Below, in pieces: positions 1 through 8,743 of a stretch of DNA of 64,000 bases. Under the pieces are notes generated by a model. It saw only the letters and a list, made by a program, of their open reading frames with translations. It did not search any database and had not been told where the DNA came from. The stretch is from NCBI RefSeq assembly GCF_965229315.1, contig NZ_CBDDJA010000002.1, positions 3,100,001 to 3,164,000 of the forward strand. The letters run 5' to 3'. The DNA comes from Pelomonas sp965229315 (lineage in GTDB: Bacteria; Pseudomonadota; Gammaproteobacteria; Burkholderiales; Burkholderiaceae_C). Numbering within the stretch: position 1 is the stretch's first letter; every line of letters starts with the position of its first letter. A program made the position numbers and the translations under genes.

Positions 1-189
1 CTGCACGCCGCCCACCGCGCCAGCGACGCCGACATCGATGCGCACGCCGCGCTGTTCGTGAAGCGGCTGGCGAAGTACCCCGAATGGTGCCAGGCGCTCG
101 CCGCGCCGGAAGCCGGCGATGAGGAGGCCGTGCCTCTGGACGAACGTCCACCGATGTTCTCCGCGCTGGATGTGGGGGTGGCCGAATGA
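1..189 (+). CDS. C-terminal end of a KefF-like NAD(P)H oxidoreductase (5' truncated)
   Basis: An open frame runs from the first base to a TGA at 187-189 and encodes the last 62 residues of a protein; the start lies outside the window. The tail (HAAHRASDADIDAHAALF, then LAKYPEW) resembles the end of flavodoxin-like KefF/MdaB quinone reductases, the cytoplasmic activators of KefC. Its stop overlaps the start of the KefC-type antiporter gene in an ATGA arrangement, so the two are translationally coupled. The family call rests mostly on this context, because the catalytic part is missing. Confidence 0.6.
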   Translation: MHAAHRASDADIDAHAALFVKRLAKYPEWCQALAAPEAGDEEAVPLDERPPMFSALDVGVAE

Positions 190-2033
190 CGGGTCACTGG
201 CTGACGCTACCGCTCGTCTTCCTGGCAGCCGCCGTGCTGGCCGTGCCGCTGGCGCGCTACCTGCGGCTGGGCGCCATCCTCGGCTACCTGGTCGCCGGCC
301 TGCTGATCGGCCCGCAGGTGCTGGGCCTGGTCCCCGAGTCCAATGCCATCCCGGAGGTCGCGGAGCTGGGCGTCGTGCTGATGCTGTTCCTCGTCGGCCT
401 GGAGCTGGAGCCCAAGCGGCTGTGGGCCATGCGCCGGCCCATCTTCGGCTGGGGCAGCGTGCAGCTGCTGGGCTGCGCGGCAGCGCTGACGGCGGTCGGC
501 CTGTGCCTGGGCTATCCGTGGCGGCTGACCGTCGTGGTCAGCCTCGGGCTGGCGATGTCGTCCACCGCGGTGGCGCTGGCGGTCATGGCCGAGCGCAACC
601 TCGGGCGCACGACAGCCGGCGAGAGCATCTTGTCCGTCGCGCTGCTGCAGGACATCGCCGCCATCCCGGTGCTGGCGCTGGTGCCGGTGCTGGCCTTGAG
701 CGGCGCACACGACGACGGCCATGGCCAGACGTGGCTGGCGGCGGCCAAGGCGGTGGGCGCCATCGTCACCATCATCTTCGGCGGCCGGCTGCTGCTGCGC
801 CCTGCATTGCGCTGGATCGCGCAGAGCAAGACGCCGGAAATCTTCACGGCCGCCGCGCTGCTGCTGGTGCTGGGCACGGCCGCGCTGATGCACCTCGTCG
901 GCCTGTCGATGGCGCTGGGCGCATTCCTGGCCGGCGTGCTGCTGGCCGAGAGCGAATACCGCCGCGAGCTGGAGACCGACCTGGAGCCGTTCAAGGGGCT
1001 GCTGCTGGGCCTGTTCTTCATCGCGGTGGGCATGGGGCTGGACCTGCACGCCGTGGCCGCCCAGCCGCTGTTCGTGCTGGGCACGCTGGTGGCGCTGCTG
1101 GTGTGCAAGATCGCCGTGCTGGTGGCCATGTCCCGGGCGATGAGAATCCCGCTGGTCGAGCGGCCGGCCTTCGTCATGCTGCTGGCGCAGGGCGGCGAGT
1201 TCGGCTTCGTCGTGTTCCAGCTGGCACAGGGCGAGGGCATAATCGACGCGGCGCAGAACTCCGCACTGGTGGCGGCCATCGCGCTGTCGCTGGCGCTCAC
1301 GCCGGTGCTGCTGGCCGGCGGCGACCGCCTGATGTCGCGCAAGCTCGCGCGCCTGGGTCTCAAGCGCAAGCGCGAGGAGGCGCCGCCGCCGCCCTCACCC
1401 ATCATCATTGCCGGCAGCGGCCGCTACGGCCAGGTCATCGGCCGGCTGATGCGCGCCAACGGCCTGCAGGCCACCGTGCTGGACCACGACGCCGAGGCCA
1501 TCGAAAGCCTGCGCCGCTTCGGCTGGACGGTCTACTACGGCGACGCGACGCGGCTGGACCTGCTCAAGAGCGCCGGGGCCGAGACGGCACGCATCCTGGT
1601 CATCGCCATCGACGACATCGCCCAGAGCATCGAGATCGCCGAGCTGGCGCGCGAACACTTCCCGCAGCTCGCCCTCGTGGCCCGTGCGCGCAACGTGCAG
1701 CACTACTACCGGCTGCGCGAGCTGGGCGTCACCCACATCGAGCGCGAGACCTTCGAGTCGGCGCTGCTGAGCGCGCGCAGCGTGCTGGAGCTGACCGGCA
1801 TGGAGCCGCACGCGGCACGCCGCCAGGCGCTGCGCTTCAAGCGCCACAACCTCGAACTGCTGGAGCAGATGGTGCCGCTGCAGCGCGACGAGAGTGCACT
1901 GATCGCCGCGGCCAAGCTGGGCCTGCAGCAGTTCGACCAGCTCATCGCCGCCGAACGTGCGGCCGAGGAATCGCACCGCAAGGCGCAGCGCACGGTCTGG
2001 GAGAAGCACGACGGCACGGGCACTGCAAGCTGA
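186..2033 (+). CDS. kefC: KefC/KefB-type K+:H+ antiporter (CPA2 family) with RCK-N domain
   Basis: A 615-residue inner-membrane antiporter. Residues 1-390 are a run of hydrophobic helices with the CPA2 signatures QDIAAIP (from residue 155) and QGGEFGFVVFQ. A Rossmann-type TrkA-N/RCK domain starts near residue 406 with IIIAGSGRYGQ and an acidic ending (VLDHD), as expected for nucleotide binding. Family knowledge: Kef systems release K+ during electrophile stress and are gated by glutathione adducts, with KefF as ancillary subunit; the upstream overlapping gene fits that partner. KefC and KefB cannot be separated from sequence alone. Not related to the flagellar cluster that follows. Confidence 0.85.
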   Translation: MTGHWLTLPLVFLAAAVLAVPLARYLRLGAILGYLVAGLLIGPQVLGLVPESNAIPEVAELGVVLMLFLVGLELEPKRLWAMRRPIFGWGSVQLLGCAAALTAVGLCLGYPWRLTVVVSLGLAMSSTAVALAVMAERNLGRTTAGESILSVALLQDIAAIPVLALVPVLALSGAHDDGHGQTWLAAAKAVGAIVTIIFGGRLLLRPALRWIAQSKTPEIFTAAALLLVLGTAALMHLVGLSMALGAFLAGVLLAESEYRRELETDLEPFKGLLLGLFFIAVGMGLDLHAVAAQPLFVLGTLVALLVCKIAVLVAMSRAMRIPLVERPAFVMLLAQGGEFGFVVFQLAQGEGIIDAAQNSALVAAIALSLALTPVLLAGGDRLMSRKLARLGLKRKREEAPPPPSPIIIAGSGRYGQVIGRLMRANGLQATVLDHDAEAIESLRRFGWTVYYGDATRLDLLKSAGAETARILVIAIDDIAQSIEIAELAREHFPQLALVARARNVQHYYRLRELGVTHIERETFESALLSARSVLELTGMEPHAARRQALRFKRHNLELLEQMVPLQRDESALIAAAKLGLQQFDQLIAAERAAEESHRKAQRTVWEKHDGTGTAS

Positions 2034-2112
2034 GGGCGTCGCACCGAGCGCCACGCGCGCTGCAACACCCGCACGGGCCACGACAACAGGGCAGGCGGCG
2101 ACAATCGCGGCC

Positions 2113-2544
2113 ATGTTCGCCCCCTCCCAGCTCGAAGTCCGGCGCTTCTTCTGCGCCACCTACCGCAAGTGGCGCGACGGCGCGCCGCTGATCCCGATGG
2201 AAGCCCTGGCGGCCGACTGGATCGCCGAGCACCCGGAGTACCACGGGGACTTCGCGGACGAGGCCGGCGCACTGGAGAAGGTCTACACGGTGGAGGAAGG
2301 CCGCACCAACCCCTTCCTGCACCTGTCCATGCACCTGACGATCACGGAGCAGCACGCCATCGACCAGCCCTCGGGCATCCGCCAGGCCATCGACCTGCTC
2401 GCCGCCAGGCGCAACTCGCGCCACGAGGCCCACCATGTGGCGATGGACGCGCTGGGCGAGATGATCTGGGCATCGCAGCGCAGCGGCCTGCCGCCGGACG
2501 GGCACGCCTATCTGGACAAGGTGCGGCAGGCCGCCACCCGCTGA
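2113..2544 (+). CDS. DUF1841 family protein
   Basis: A 143-residue soluble protein starting MFAPSQLEVRRFF and containing the histidine-rich stretch HLSMHLTITEQ and RHEAHHVAMD. This matches the conserved betaproteobacterial DUF1841 family in length and pattern. The frame is open further upstream, but the ATG at 2113 gives the family's usual N-terminus. No biochemical function is known to me. It ends just before a strong hairpin terminator and faces flgN, so it is a separate unit from the flagellar genes. Confidence 0.75.
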   Translation: MFAPSQLEVRRFFCATYRKWRDGAPLIPMEALAADWIAEHPEYHGDFADEAGALEKVYTVEEGRTNPFLHLSMHLTITEQHAIDQPSGIRQAIDLLAARRNSRHEAHHVAMDALGEMIWASQRSGLPPDGHAYLDKVRQAATR

Positions 2545-2549
2545 AAAGC

Positions 2550-2575
2550 AAAAAGCCACCGTGAGGTGGCTTTTT
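2550..2575. terminator. Bidirectional intrinsic terminator between DUF1841 gene and flgN
   Basis: A perfect inverted repeat, AAAAAGCCACC-gtga-GGTGGCTTTTT, gives a GC stem with a four-base loop and a run of five T on either strand. It sits between the converging DUF1841 gene and flgN and should end both transcripts. Confidence 0.9.
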
Positions 2576-2591
2576 GTCTGGCGAAGGCGGT

Positions 2592-2981
2592 TCAGGCCTG
2601 GAAGCTGCCGCCGCCGACGCTGCGGCGCTCGGCCTTGCCGCCTGAACCGTAAAGGCCGGTGGGCTCGCTGGGGATCAGCACGTCCAGCGCGCGGTCCAGC
2701 GACGCGTTGCCGCGGGCCAGCGATTCACGCTGCGCGGCGAGCAGGCCGCCGGCACGCACCAGGCGGTTGCGCAGCGCGGCGGGCACGCTGCCGGTGCGTG
2801 CGGCGTCGCTGAAGCTCTGCACGGCACGAGCGAGATGCTGGTGAAGTTCGGCCGCGTGCTGCTCGATGGCCGCCGAGTCCCGGCGGGCCAGCGCATCGCC
2901 GAGCTGGTTCAGCGCCGCCTCGACGGCCAGCAGAGGCTGTTCGAGGTCGGCGCCGAGCGGGGTGGACGAGGCGTGGGTCAT
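2592..2981 (-). CDS. flgN: FlgN-like flagellar export chaperone for FlgK and FlgL
   Basis: A 129-residue, mostly helical cytoplasmic protein with the FlgN pattern: an N-terminal helical region (LEQPLLAVEAALNQLGDALARRD), a central basic helix and a Gly/Ser-rich tail (LYGSGGKAERR). Known role of the family: keeping the hook-junction proteins FlgK and FlgL export-competent and handing them to the export gate. It is the last gene of flgA-flgM-flgN; flgM ends five bases upstream. Sequence conservation in the family is low, so the call rests on size, composition and position. Confidence 0.8.
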   Translation of the reverse strand: MTHASSTPLGADLEQPLLAVEAALNQLGDALARRDSAAIEQHAAELHQHLARAVQSFSDAARTGSVPAALRNRLVRAGGLLAAQRESLARGNASLDRALDVLIPSEPTGLYGSGGKAERRSVGGGSFQA

Positions 2982-2986
2982 GGGGT

Positions 2987-3322
2987 TCAGTGCTTGTTGG
3001 CGCGAGCGTCCAGCAATTCTTGCGCATTCGCGACCAGCTTGTCGGCGATCGCGCTGGCGTTGATCGTGAACTTGCCCTCGGTGATGGCCTTGGAGATGCG
3101 GTCGACCTTGGCGGCGTCGAAGCTGCCGTCGTCCGCGCCGGCGCTGGCGGCGATCTGGGCGGACTTGGAAATCTCGACCTGCGTGCTGGGCGTCAGCACC
3201 GGCGCCAGGGGCGGCGCCTTGATGGGCTGGGACAACTCCGACTTGCGGCCGGACAGCGTTTTGTCGGTGCGCTCAGCCTTGGCCTGGTTGACGCTGGATT
3301 CAGGGCTGTTACCGATCTTCAT
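2987..3322 (-). CDS. flgM: Anti-sigma-28 factor FlgM
   Basis: A 111-residue protein starting MKIGNSPES, with the FlgM C-terminal FliA-binding helices (VDRISKAITEGKFTINASAI then ADKLVANAQELL). FlgM holds the flagellar sigma factor FliA inactive until the hook is complete and FlgM is exported. The frame extends upstream, but the ATG at 3322 has a GGAGA ribosome site and the family's N-terminus. A good sigma-28 promoter lies at 3382-3408, so FlgM is re-made under FliA control as in Salmonella, besides read-through from flgA. Confidence 0.93.
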   Translation of the reverse strand: MKIGNSPESSVNQAKAERTDKTLSGRKSELSQPIKAPPLAPVLTPSTQVEISKSAQIAASAGADDGSFDAAKVDRISKAITEGKFTINASAIADKLVANAQELLDARANKH

Positions 3323-3381
3323 GGGGATTCTCCAGGTGCGGGGCGGACCCCGCTGGCGGGCATTGCAGGGGAGTTTCCTCT

Positions 3382-3408
3382 GTATCGGCAGCCAGCCGAA
3401 GTTCTTGA
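3382..3408 (-). promoter_or_regulatory. Sigma-28 (FliA) promoter of flgM
   Basis: On the minus strand TCAA (3405-3408) is followed after exactly 15 bases by GCCGATAC (3382-3389). The E. coli sigma-28 consensus is TAAA-N15-GCCGATAA. The element lies in the flgA-flgM gap, where a late flgM promoter is expected. Confidence 0.85.
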
Positions 3409-3460
3409 GCGGGAAGTGGCCGTGTTTTCCGGCCAATTCGGTGATTCCGTGGGGATTTGC

Positions 3461-4156
3461 TCACAGCACCAGCTCCACGCGGCGTTCGCCGACAGCCCGG
3501 CCGCTGGCGATGCGGCCGCTTTCGAACCGCACGCGCACGTCCTGGCCCTCCACCCCCGCGCTCAGGGCCTGGGCTTCGGAGGCGATGGCAAATCCTTCGC
3601 CGGCGACTCGCACCTGCACCGTTTCGCCGGCAGCGAACCACTGGCGGGACTTGAGCACCGGGGCGCGCACGGCCTCGGACGCCCCCAGCGGACGGGCCAG
3701 CGAGCGCCCGAGCAGCAGCGCCGGGTCGGTGAACACGGCACCGGGTTCGGCCGCGATGTCGATATCGGCCATCGCCAGGTGTTCTTGAGACAAAGTCACG
3801 CCCGCCGGCAGCGGCCCGGCGGCGACGACAGCCCGGCCGAAGACGGCCACGCGCACCGGCAGCGTCACGTTCCAGCGCACGGCGCCGTCCGTGCAGCGCA
3901 GGCCGATGCGGCTCTTGCCCCAGGCGGACATGCCGGGCGGCAGATAGGGCTGGACCTGCTGGCAGGGCGCCAGGCGCAGGCGTGGGTCGAGCGTGCCGAT
4001 CTCCACCGCCACACGCGCGCCAGGCGCCGCCGCAGCGCGGGCGGCCGCCTCGGCCAGCACGCGCACGCGCTCCAGCAGCGTCGGGTCGAGCACCGTCTGG
4101 GCCCAGGACGAACCGGCGGCAAGCAGGCAGACGAGGAGCAGGGTGGCGCGCAGCAT
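3461..4156 (-). CDS. flgA: Flagellar P-ring assembly chaperone FlgA
   Basis: A 231-residue periplasmic protein with a cleavable signal peptide (MLRATLLLVCLLAAGSSWAQ). The C-terminal SAF/ChapFlgA half shows GVTLSQEHLAMADID and the ending FESGRIASGRAVGERRVELVL. FlgA binds FlgI in the periplasm and assists P-ring assembly around the rod. It heads the minus-strand flgA-flgM-flgN unit and is transcribed divergently from flgB with a 144-base gap. Length and layout fit the family. Confidence 0.92.
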   Translation of the reverse strand: MLRATLLLVCLLAAGSSWAQTVLDPTLLERVRVLAEAAARAAAAPGARVAVEIGTLDPRLRLAPCQQVQPYLPPGMSAWGKSRIGLRCTDGAVRWNVTLPVRVAVFGRAVVAAGPLPAGVTLSQEHLAMADIDIAAEPGAVFTDPALLLGRSLARPLGASEAVRAPVLKSRQWFAAGETVQVRVAGEGFAIASEAQALSAGVEGQDVRVRFESGRIASGRAVGERRVELVL

Positions 4157-4300
4157 GGCCGCAACTCTAGGGATGGCGGCCTGCCCGCCTTGATGGGAAT
4201 TGAGCGGCTTTGGCGGCGCTTATCGCGCTCATGTTTTCGGGGCCCCTCCAGACAATCAGCGTGAAGAGCCGCCCCGGCCATGCAACCTGAAGGGGACCCG

Positions 4301-4714
4301 ATGTTGAACCGCCTCACCGACTCGCTGAATTTCCAGACCCAGGCCCTGACGCTGCGGGCGGAGCGCCAGCGTCTGCTGGCCAGCAACATCGCCAACGCCG
4401 ACACGCCGGGCTACCAGGCCCGCGACATCGACTTCTCCCGTGCGCTGCGCGAGGCCACCGGCGAGGTGGGCACGCCCGGCGCCCTCAAGACCACGCAGAG
4501 CGGCCACATGGCACCGCTGGCGGGTGCGCGCGGCGAGAGCGGTAAGGTCTATGCGCTGCAGTCGCAGACCAGCCTGGACAGCAACGGCGTCGACATGGAC
4601 CGCGAGCGGGCCAGCTTCGCCGACAACTCGGTGAAGTACGAGGCCACGTTGCGCTTCATCAGCGGCTCCGTGCGCACCACGCTGGACGCCATGAAGTCAT
4701 ACAACCAGGGCTAA
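4301..4714 (+). CDS. flgB: Flagellar proximal rod protein FlgB
   Basis: A 137-residue rod protein. The N-terminus MLNRLTDSLNFQTQALTLRAE, the conserved LLASNIANADTPGYQARDIDF and a C-terminal YEATLRFISGSVRTTLDAM are typical. I chose the ATG at 4301 because GAAGGGGA sits just upstream and the N-terminus matches FlgB proteins; an ATG at 4280 would add seven residues with a poor ribosome site. First gene of flgBCDEFGH. It is exported by the flagellar type III system without a cleaved signal. Confidence 0.93.
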   Translation: MLNRLTDSLNFQTQALTLRAERQRLLASNIANADTPGYQARDIDFSRALREATGEVGTPGALKTTQSGHMAPLAGARGESGKVYALQSQTSLDSNGVDMDRERASFADNSVKYEATLRFISGSVRTTLDAMKSYNQG

Positions 4715-4717
4715 GCC

Positions 4718-5134
4718 ATGTCGATGTTCCAGATCTTCAGCGTCTCCGGCAGTGCGATCAGCGCGCAGAGCCAGCGCCTCAACGTCGTGGCCAGCAACCT
4801 GGCCAACGCCGACACGGTGGCCGGACCCGACGGCCAGGCCTACAAGGCACGCCAGGTGGTCTTCCAGACCCAGCTGATGGGCGCGGGCGACGACAGCGGC
4901 AATGCCGGCGTGCGCGTGTCCAACGTGACCGAGGACCAGACGCCCGGGCGCCGCGTGCACGACCCCAAGCATCCGCAGGCCGATGCCGAGGGCTACGTGA
5001 CCTACGCCAACGTGAACCCGGTGGAGGAGATGGTCAACATGATCTCGGCATCCCGCTCCTACCAGAACAACATCGAAGTCATGAGCACGGCCAAGAGCCT
5101 GCTGCTCAAGACCCTGCAACTGGGTCAGCAGTGA
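4718..5134 (+). CDS. flgC: Flagellar proximal rod protein FlgC
   Basis: A 138-residue rod subunit. It begins MSMFQIFSVSGSAISAQSQRL and carries the rod signature NVVASNLANADTVAGPDGQ. The C-terminal helix VNPVEEMVNMISASRSYQNN is the usual FlgC coiled-coil end. It starts three bases after the flgB stop and builds the proximal rod with FlgB and FlgF. Confidence 0.95.
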   Translation: MSMFQIFSVSGSAISAQSQRLNVVASNLANADTVAGPDGQAYKARQVVFQTQLMGAGDDSGNAGVRVSNVTEDQTPGRRVHDPKHPQADAEGYVTYANVNPVEEMVNMISASRSYQNNIEVMSTAKSLLLKTLQLGQQ

Positions 5135-5148
5135 CCGGGAGTTAAGAC

Positions 5149-5787
5149 ATGGACGTCTCCGCCATCAACGGCACCGCCGCCGCCAGCACGACATCGACCC
5201 AGAACGCGGCCGATACGCAGGACCGCTTCCTGAAGCTGCTCGTCGCGCAGATGAACAACCAGGACCCGCTGAACCCGATGGACAACGCGCAGGTGACGAG
5301 CCAGATGGCGCAGATCCAGCAGGTCACGTCGCTGTCCACGCTGGACACCAGCATCAAGAACCTGGGCCTGCAGCTCGGCCAGATGCAGGCCATGCAGTCC
5401 ATCTCGCTGGTGGGCCGCGAGGTGGCCGTGCCCAGCGACAAGATCCGCGTGACGGACGGCGCGGCCGAGGGCAGCTACGAGCTCGGCGGCGCCGCCAGCA
5501 ACGTGAAGCTGGAGATCCTCGGCCCGGCCGGCAACGTCATCGACACGCAGCAGCTGGGCGCGCAGGGTTCCGGCCGCCAGACGTTCTCCTGGAACGCCGG
5601 CACGCTGGCCGCCGAAGGCGCGGACCTGAAGTACCGCATCACCGCCACCAACGGCACCGCCGCCGTGACGTCCACGCTCTACGCCTTCGACAAGGTCAAG
5701 TCGGTCTACAGCGAGGACAGCCGTCTCAAGCTCGACCTCGAACGGCTCGGCCCCGTGGACTACACGACGGTCTCCTCCGTCAACTGA
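5149..5787 (+). CDS. flgD: Flagellar hook capping protein FlgD
   Basis: A 212-residue hook-cap scaffold. The N-terminal segment FLKLLVAQMNNQDPLNPMDN is the FlgD hallmark. A C-terminal FLgD tudor/Ig-like region follows (GPAGNVIDTQQLGAQGSGRQ, FSWNAGTLAAEGADLKYRI). FlgD caps the growing hook and is discarded when the hook is complete. Gap to flgC is 14 bases with a GGGAGTTAAG ribosome site. Confidence 0.94.
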   Translation: MDVSAINGTAAASTTSTQNAADTQDRFLKLLVAQMNNQDPLNPMDNAQVTSQMAQIQQVTSLSTLDTSIKNLGLQLGQMQAMQSISLVGREVAVPSDKIRVTDGAAEGSYELGGAASNVKLEILGPAGNVIDTQQLGAQGSGRQTFSWNAGTLAAEGADLKYRITATNGTAAVTSTLYAFDKVKSVYSEDSRLKLDLERLGPVDYTTVSSVN

Positions 5788-5833
5788 CGCGCCCCGCGCC
5801 ACCCCCTTCCCGCACGACAGCAAGGACTCCACC

Positions 5834-7144
5834 ATGAGCTTCCAGCAAGGCCTTTCCGGGCTCAACGCCGCCTCCAAGAACCTCGACGTCATCGGCAACA
5901 ACATCGCCAACTCGGGCACCTTCGGCGCGAAGGCGTCGCGGGCCGAGTTCGCCGACGTCTACGCGGCCGCGCTGAACGGCGCGGGACAGAACCAGGTCGG
6001 CATCGGCACCAGCCTGCAGGCGGTGGCGCAGCAGTTCACGCAGGGCAACATCACGACGACCGAGAACCCGATGGACCTGGCCATCAACGGCGGCGGCTTC
6101 TTCCAGGTCAGCGACGGCGTGAACCCGGTGCGCTACAGCCGCAACGGCCAGTTCAAGATCAGCAAGGACGGCTTCGTCGTCAACAACGACGGCTTGAAGC
6201 TGATGGGCTACCCGGCCAACGGCGCTGGCGTCATCCAGCCCGGCACGGCGCAGCCGCTGCAGCTGCCCACCGGCGGCATCCCGCCGGCCGTGACGACCAA
6301 GGTGAACCTGGAGTTCAACCTGGATTCGCGCGTCAAGACGACCGCGCCTGCCGGCGCCACCGGCATGGACCTGAAGGACTCGTCGACCTACAACAACGCC
6401 ACGTCCATGACGGTCTACGACGCCAAGGGCCAGGACGTGGCCGTCACCTTCTACTTCCAGAAGGGCGAGACGGCGCCGGACGGCAGCGACACCTGGAACG
6501 TCTACGCGACCGCCAACGGCACGCCGTTCGACACCAACTCCGACGGCAATCCCATCGGCGTGGACGCCAACGGCAACCCGCTGGAGCCGTACACGACGAT
6601 GACCTTCCCGCCCACGGGCGGTGCGCCGACGCTGCCGGCCGGACCGATCACGATGAACATCCCGGCCGGCGTCAGCACCCGTGGCAACACGACGCTGCCG
6701 ATCACCGGCATCCAGTTCGACATGACCAAGGCGACCGAGAACGGCAGCAGCTTCGCCGTGACCAGCCTGACCCAGGACGGTTACGCGCCCGGCCAGCTGA
6801 GCGGCATCCAGGTCGCCAACGACGGCACCGTGCTGGCCCGCTACTCCAACGGCCAGAGCAAGCCGGCCGGGCAGGTCGAGCTGGCCAACTTCCGCAATTC
6901 GCAGGGTCTGCAGCCGCTGGGCGGCAACATGTGGATCCGCACCGTGGCCTCCGGCGACGCCGTGGTGGGCGTGCCGGGCGACGGCAACATGGGCGCGCTG
7001 CAGTCCGGCGCGCTCGAAGAAAGCAACGTCGACATCACGGCCGAGCTGGTCAACATGGTGACGGCGCAGCGCGCCTACCAGGCCAACGCGCAGACGATCA
7101 AGACGCAGGACCAGGTGCTGCAGACCATCGTCAATCTGCGGTGA
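5834..7144 (+). CDS. flgE: Flagellar hook protein FlgE
   Basis: The 436-residue hook subunit. The N-terminus MSFQQGLSGLNAASKNLDVIGNNIANS is the rod/hook signature and the C-terminus VDITAELVNMVTAQRAYQAN is the matching helical D0 part. The middle is rich in Thr, Gly and Asn, as usual for the exposed hook domains. Length is typical for betaproteobacterial FlgE. The C-terminal tail is shorter than the distal-rod FlgG one but has the same heptad pattern. Confidence 0.95.
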   Translation: MSFQQGLSGLNAASKNLDVIGNNIANSGTFGAKASRAEFADVYAAALNGAGQNQVGIGTSLQAVAQQFTQGNITTTENPMDLAINGGGFFQVSDGVNPVRYSRNGQFKISKDGFVVNNDGLKLMGYPANGAGVIQPGTAQPLQLPTGGIPPAVTTKVNLEFNLDSRVKTTAPAGATGMDLKDSSTYNNATSMTVYDAKGQDVAVTFYFQKGETAPDGSDTWNVYATANGTPFDTNSDGNPIGVDANGNPLEPYTTMTFPPTGGAPTLPAGPITMNIPAGVSTRGNTTLPITGIQFDMTKATENGSSFAVTSLTQDGYAPGQLSGIQVANDGTVLARYSNGQSKPAGQVELANFRNSQGLQPLGGNMWIRTVASGDAVVGVPGDGNMGALQSGALEESNVDITAELVNMVTAQRAYQANAQTIKTQDQVLQTIVNLR

Positions 7145-7200
7145 TGGCGCAGCGCGAACGCGCGTCGCGCTCGCCGCGACGTGCGAGTTAAGGAGCGAGC

Positions 7201-7926
7201 ATGGATCGGATGATTTACCTGTCGATGGCCGGCGCGAAAGCGGCCATGCAGCGCCAGGACGTGCTCTCGCACAACCTCGCCAACGTCACGACCAACGGCT
7301 TTCGCGCGGAGCTGCAGGCGTTTCGCGCCGTGCCGGTGCGCGGCGATGGCGCGTCCACGCGCGCCTACGCCCTCGAAACCACCATCGGCTACAACGACGC
7401 GCAAGGGCCGCTGACGGCCACCGGCCGCAACCTGGACGTCGCCATGCAGGGCACCGCCTGGCTGGCCGTGCAGGGCACCGACGGCACCGAGGCCTACACC
7501 CGCGCCGGCTCGCTGGACGTCAATTCGGAAGGCCTGCTCGTCATGCGCAACGGCCTGCAGGTGCTGGGTGACGGCGGCCCGATCAATGTGCCGCCCAACA
7601 GCGAGGTGGCGGTCGGCAGCGACGGCACCGTCAGCGCCAAGCAGCCCAACCAGCGCCCCACGACCATCGGCCGGCTCAAGCTCGTCACGCCCGAAGTGCC
7701 CATGACACGCGGCGATGACGGCCTGTTCCGCGCCGCCGACGGCGACTTGCCGCAGGACCCGGCAGCGCGCCTGCAGGACGGCGCGCTGGAAGGCTCCAAC
7801 GTCAGCCCCGTCGAGACCATGGTCGCCATGATCGCCGCGGGCCGCCAGTTCGAGCAGCAGATGAAGCTGCTGCAAATCGCCCAGACCCAGGGCCAGCAAT
7901 CCGCCAAGCTGCTTGGCAGCACCTGA
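7201..7926 (+). CDS. flgF: Flagellar proximal rod protein FlgF
   Basis: A 241-residue rod protein with MDRMIYLSMAGAKAAMQRQD, LSHNLANVTTNGFRAELQAF and the C-terminal GSNVSPVETMVAMIAAGRQFE. These distinguish it from FlgG, which has the longer SLWIAKTGM start. A 56-base gap after flgE carries the ribosome site TTAAGGAGCGAGC. FlgF sits between FlgC/FlgB and FlgG in the rod. Confidence 0.95.
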   Translation: MDRMIYLSMAGAKAAMQRQDVLSHNLANVTTNGFRAELQAFRAVPVRGDGASTRAYALETTIGYNDAQGPLTATGRNLDVAMQGTAWLAVQGTDGTEAYTRAGSLDVNSEGLLVMRNGLQVLGDGGPINVPPNSEVAVGSDGTVSAKQPNQRPTTIGRLKLVTPEVPMTRGDDGLFRAADGDLPQDPAARLQDGALEGSNVSPVETMVAMIAAGRQFEQQMKLLQIAQTQGQQSAKLLGST

Positions 7927-7949
7927 GCCGTACCCAAGGAATCCTCACC

Positions 7950-8732
7950 ATGATGCGCTCGCTCTGGATCGCCAAGACCGGCATGGAAGCCCAGCAGACC
8001 CAGCTGGACAACATCTCCAACAACCTCGCCAACGTCGCCACCAACGGCTACAAGCGCTCGCACGCCGTCTTCGAGGACCTGATCTACCAGACCATGCGCC
8101 AGAGCGGCGCCAACAGCACCGAGCAGACCGTCCTGCCCACGGGCCTGCAGGTGGGCCTGGGCGTGCGCCCCGTGGCCACTGCGCGCATCTACACGCAGGG
8201 CAACCTGCAGCAGACGAGCAACAACCTCGACGTGGCGATCAAGGGCGACGGCTTCTTCCAGATCCAGATGCCCGACGGCACCACGGCCTACACGCGCGAC
8301 GGCTCGTTCCAGCTGAACGCCAACGGCCAGATGGTGACGAGCAACGGCTACACCGTGCTGCCCGGCATCACGATCCCGCCGAACGCGCAGAGCCTCACCA
8401 TCGGCAACGACGGCACCGTCAGCGTCACGCTCCCCGGCCAGGCCGCGACGCAGACCGTGGGCCAGATCCAGCTGGCCAACTTCGTCAACGCGGCCGGCCT
8501 GGACCCCAAGGGCCAGAACCTGTTCACCGAGACCGCCTCCAGCGGCACACCCAACACCGGCGCGCCCGCCAACAACGGCATGGGCGCGCTGGCGCAGGGC
8601 TTCGTCGAGACCTCCAACGTCAATGTCGTGGAGGAGCTGGTGCAGATGATCCAGACGCAGCGCGCCTACGAACTGAATTCCAAGGCCGTGCAGACGTCCG
8701 ACCAGATGCTGCAGAAGCTGGCCCAGATCTGA
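7950..8732 (+). CDS. flgG: Flagellar distal rod protein FlgG
   Basis: The 260-residue distal rod protein. MMRSLWIAKTGMEAQQTQLDN and ISNNLANVATNGYKRSHAVFE at the N-terminus and VNVVEELVQMIQTQRAYELN at the C-terminus are diagnostic. The length of 260 is the family standard. The start at 7950 keeps the conserved M-x-R-S-L-W beginning and follows AAGGAATC. It forms the drive shaft through the P and L rings. Confidence 0.96.
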   Translation: MMRSLWIAKTGMEAQQTQLDNISNNLANVATNGYKRSHAVFEDLIYQTMRQSGANSTEQTVLPTGLQVGLGVRPVATARIYTQGNLQQTSNNLDVAIKGDGFFQIQMPDGTTAYTRDGSFQLNANGQMVTSNGYTVLPGITIPPNAQSLTIGNDGTVSVTLPGQAATQTVGQIQLANFVNAAGLDPKGQNLFTETASSGTPNTGAPANNGMGALAQGFVETSNVNVVEELVQMIQTQRAYELNSKAVQTSDQMLQKLAQI

Positions 8733-8743
8733 GGCAACCCGCC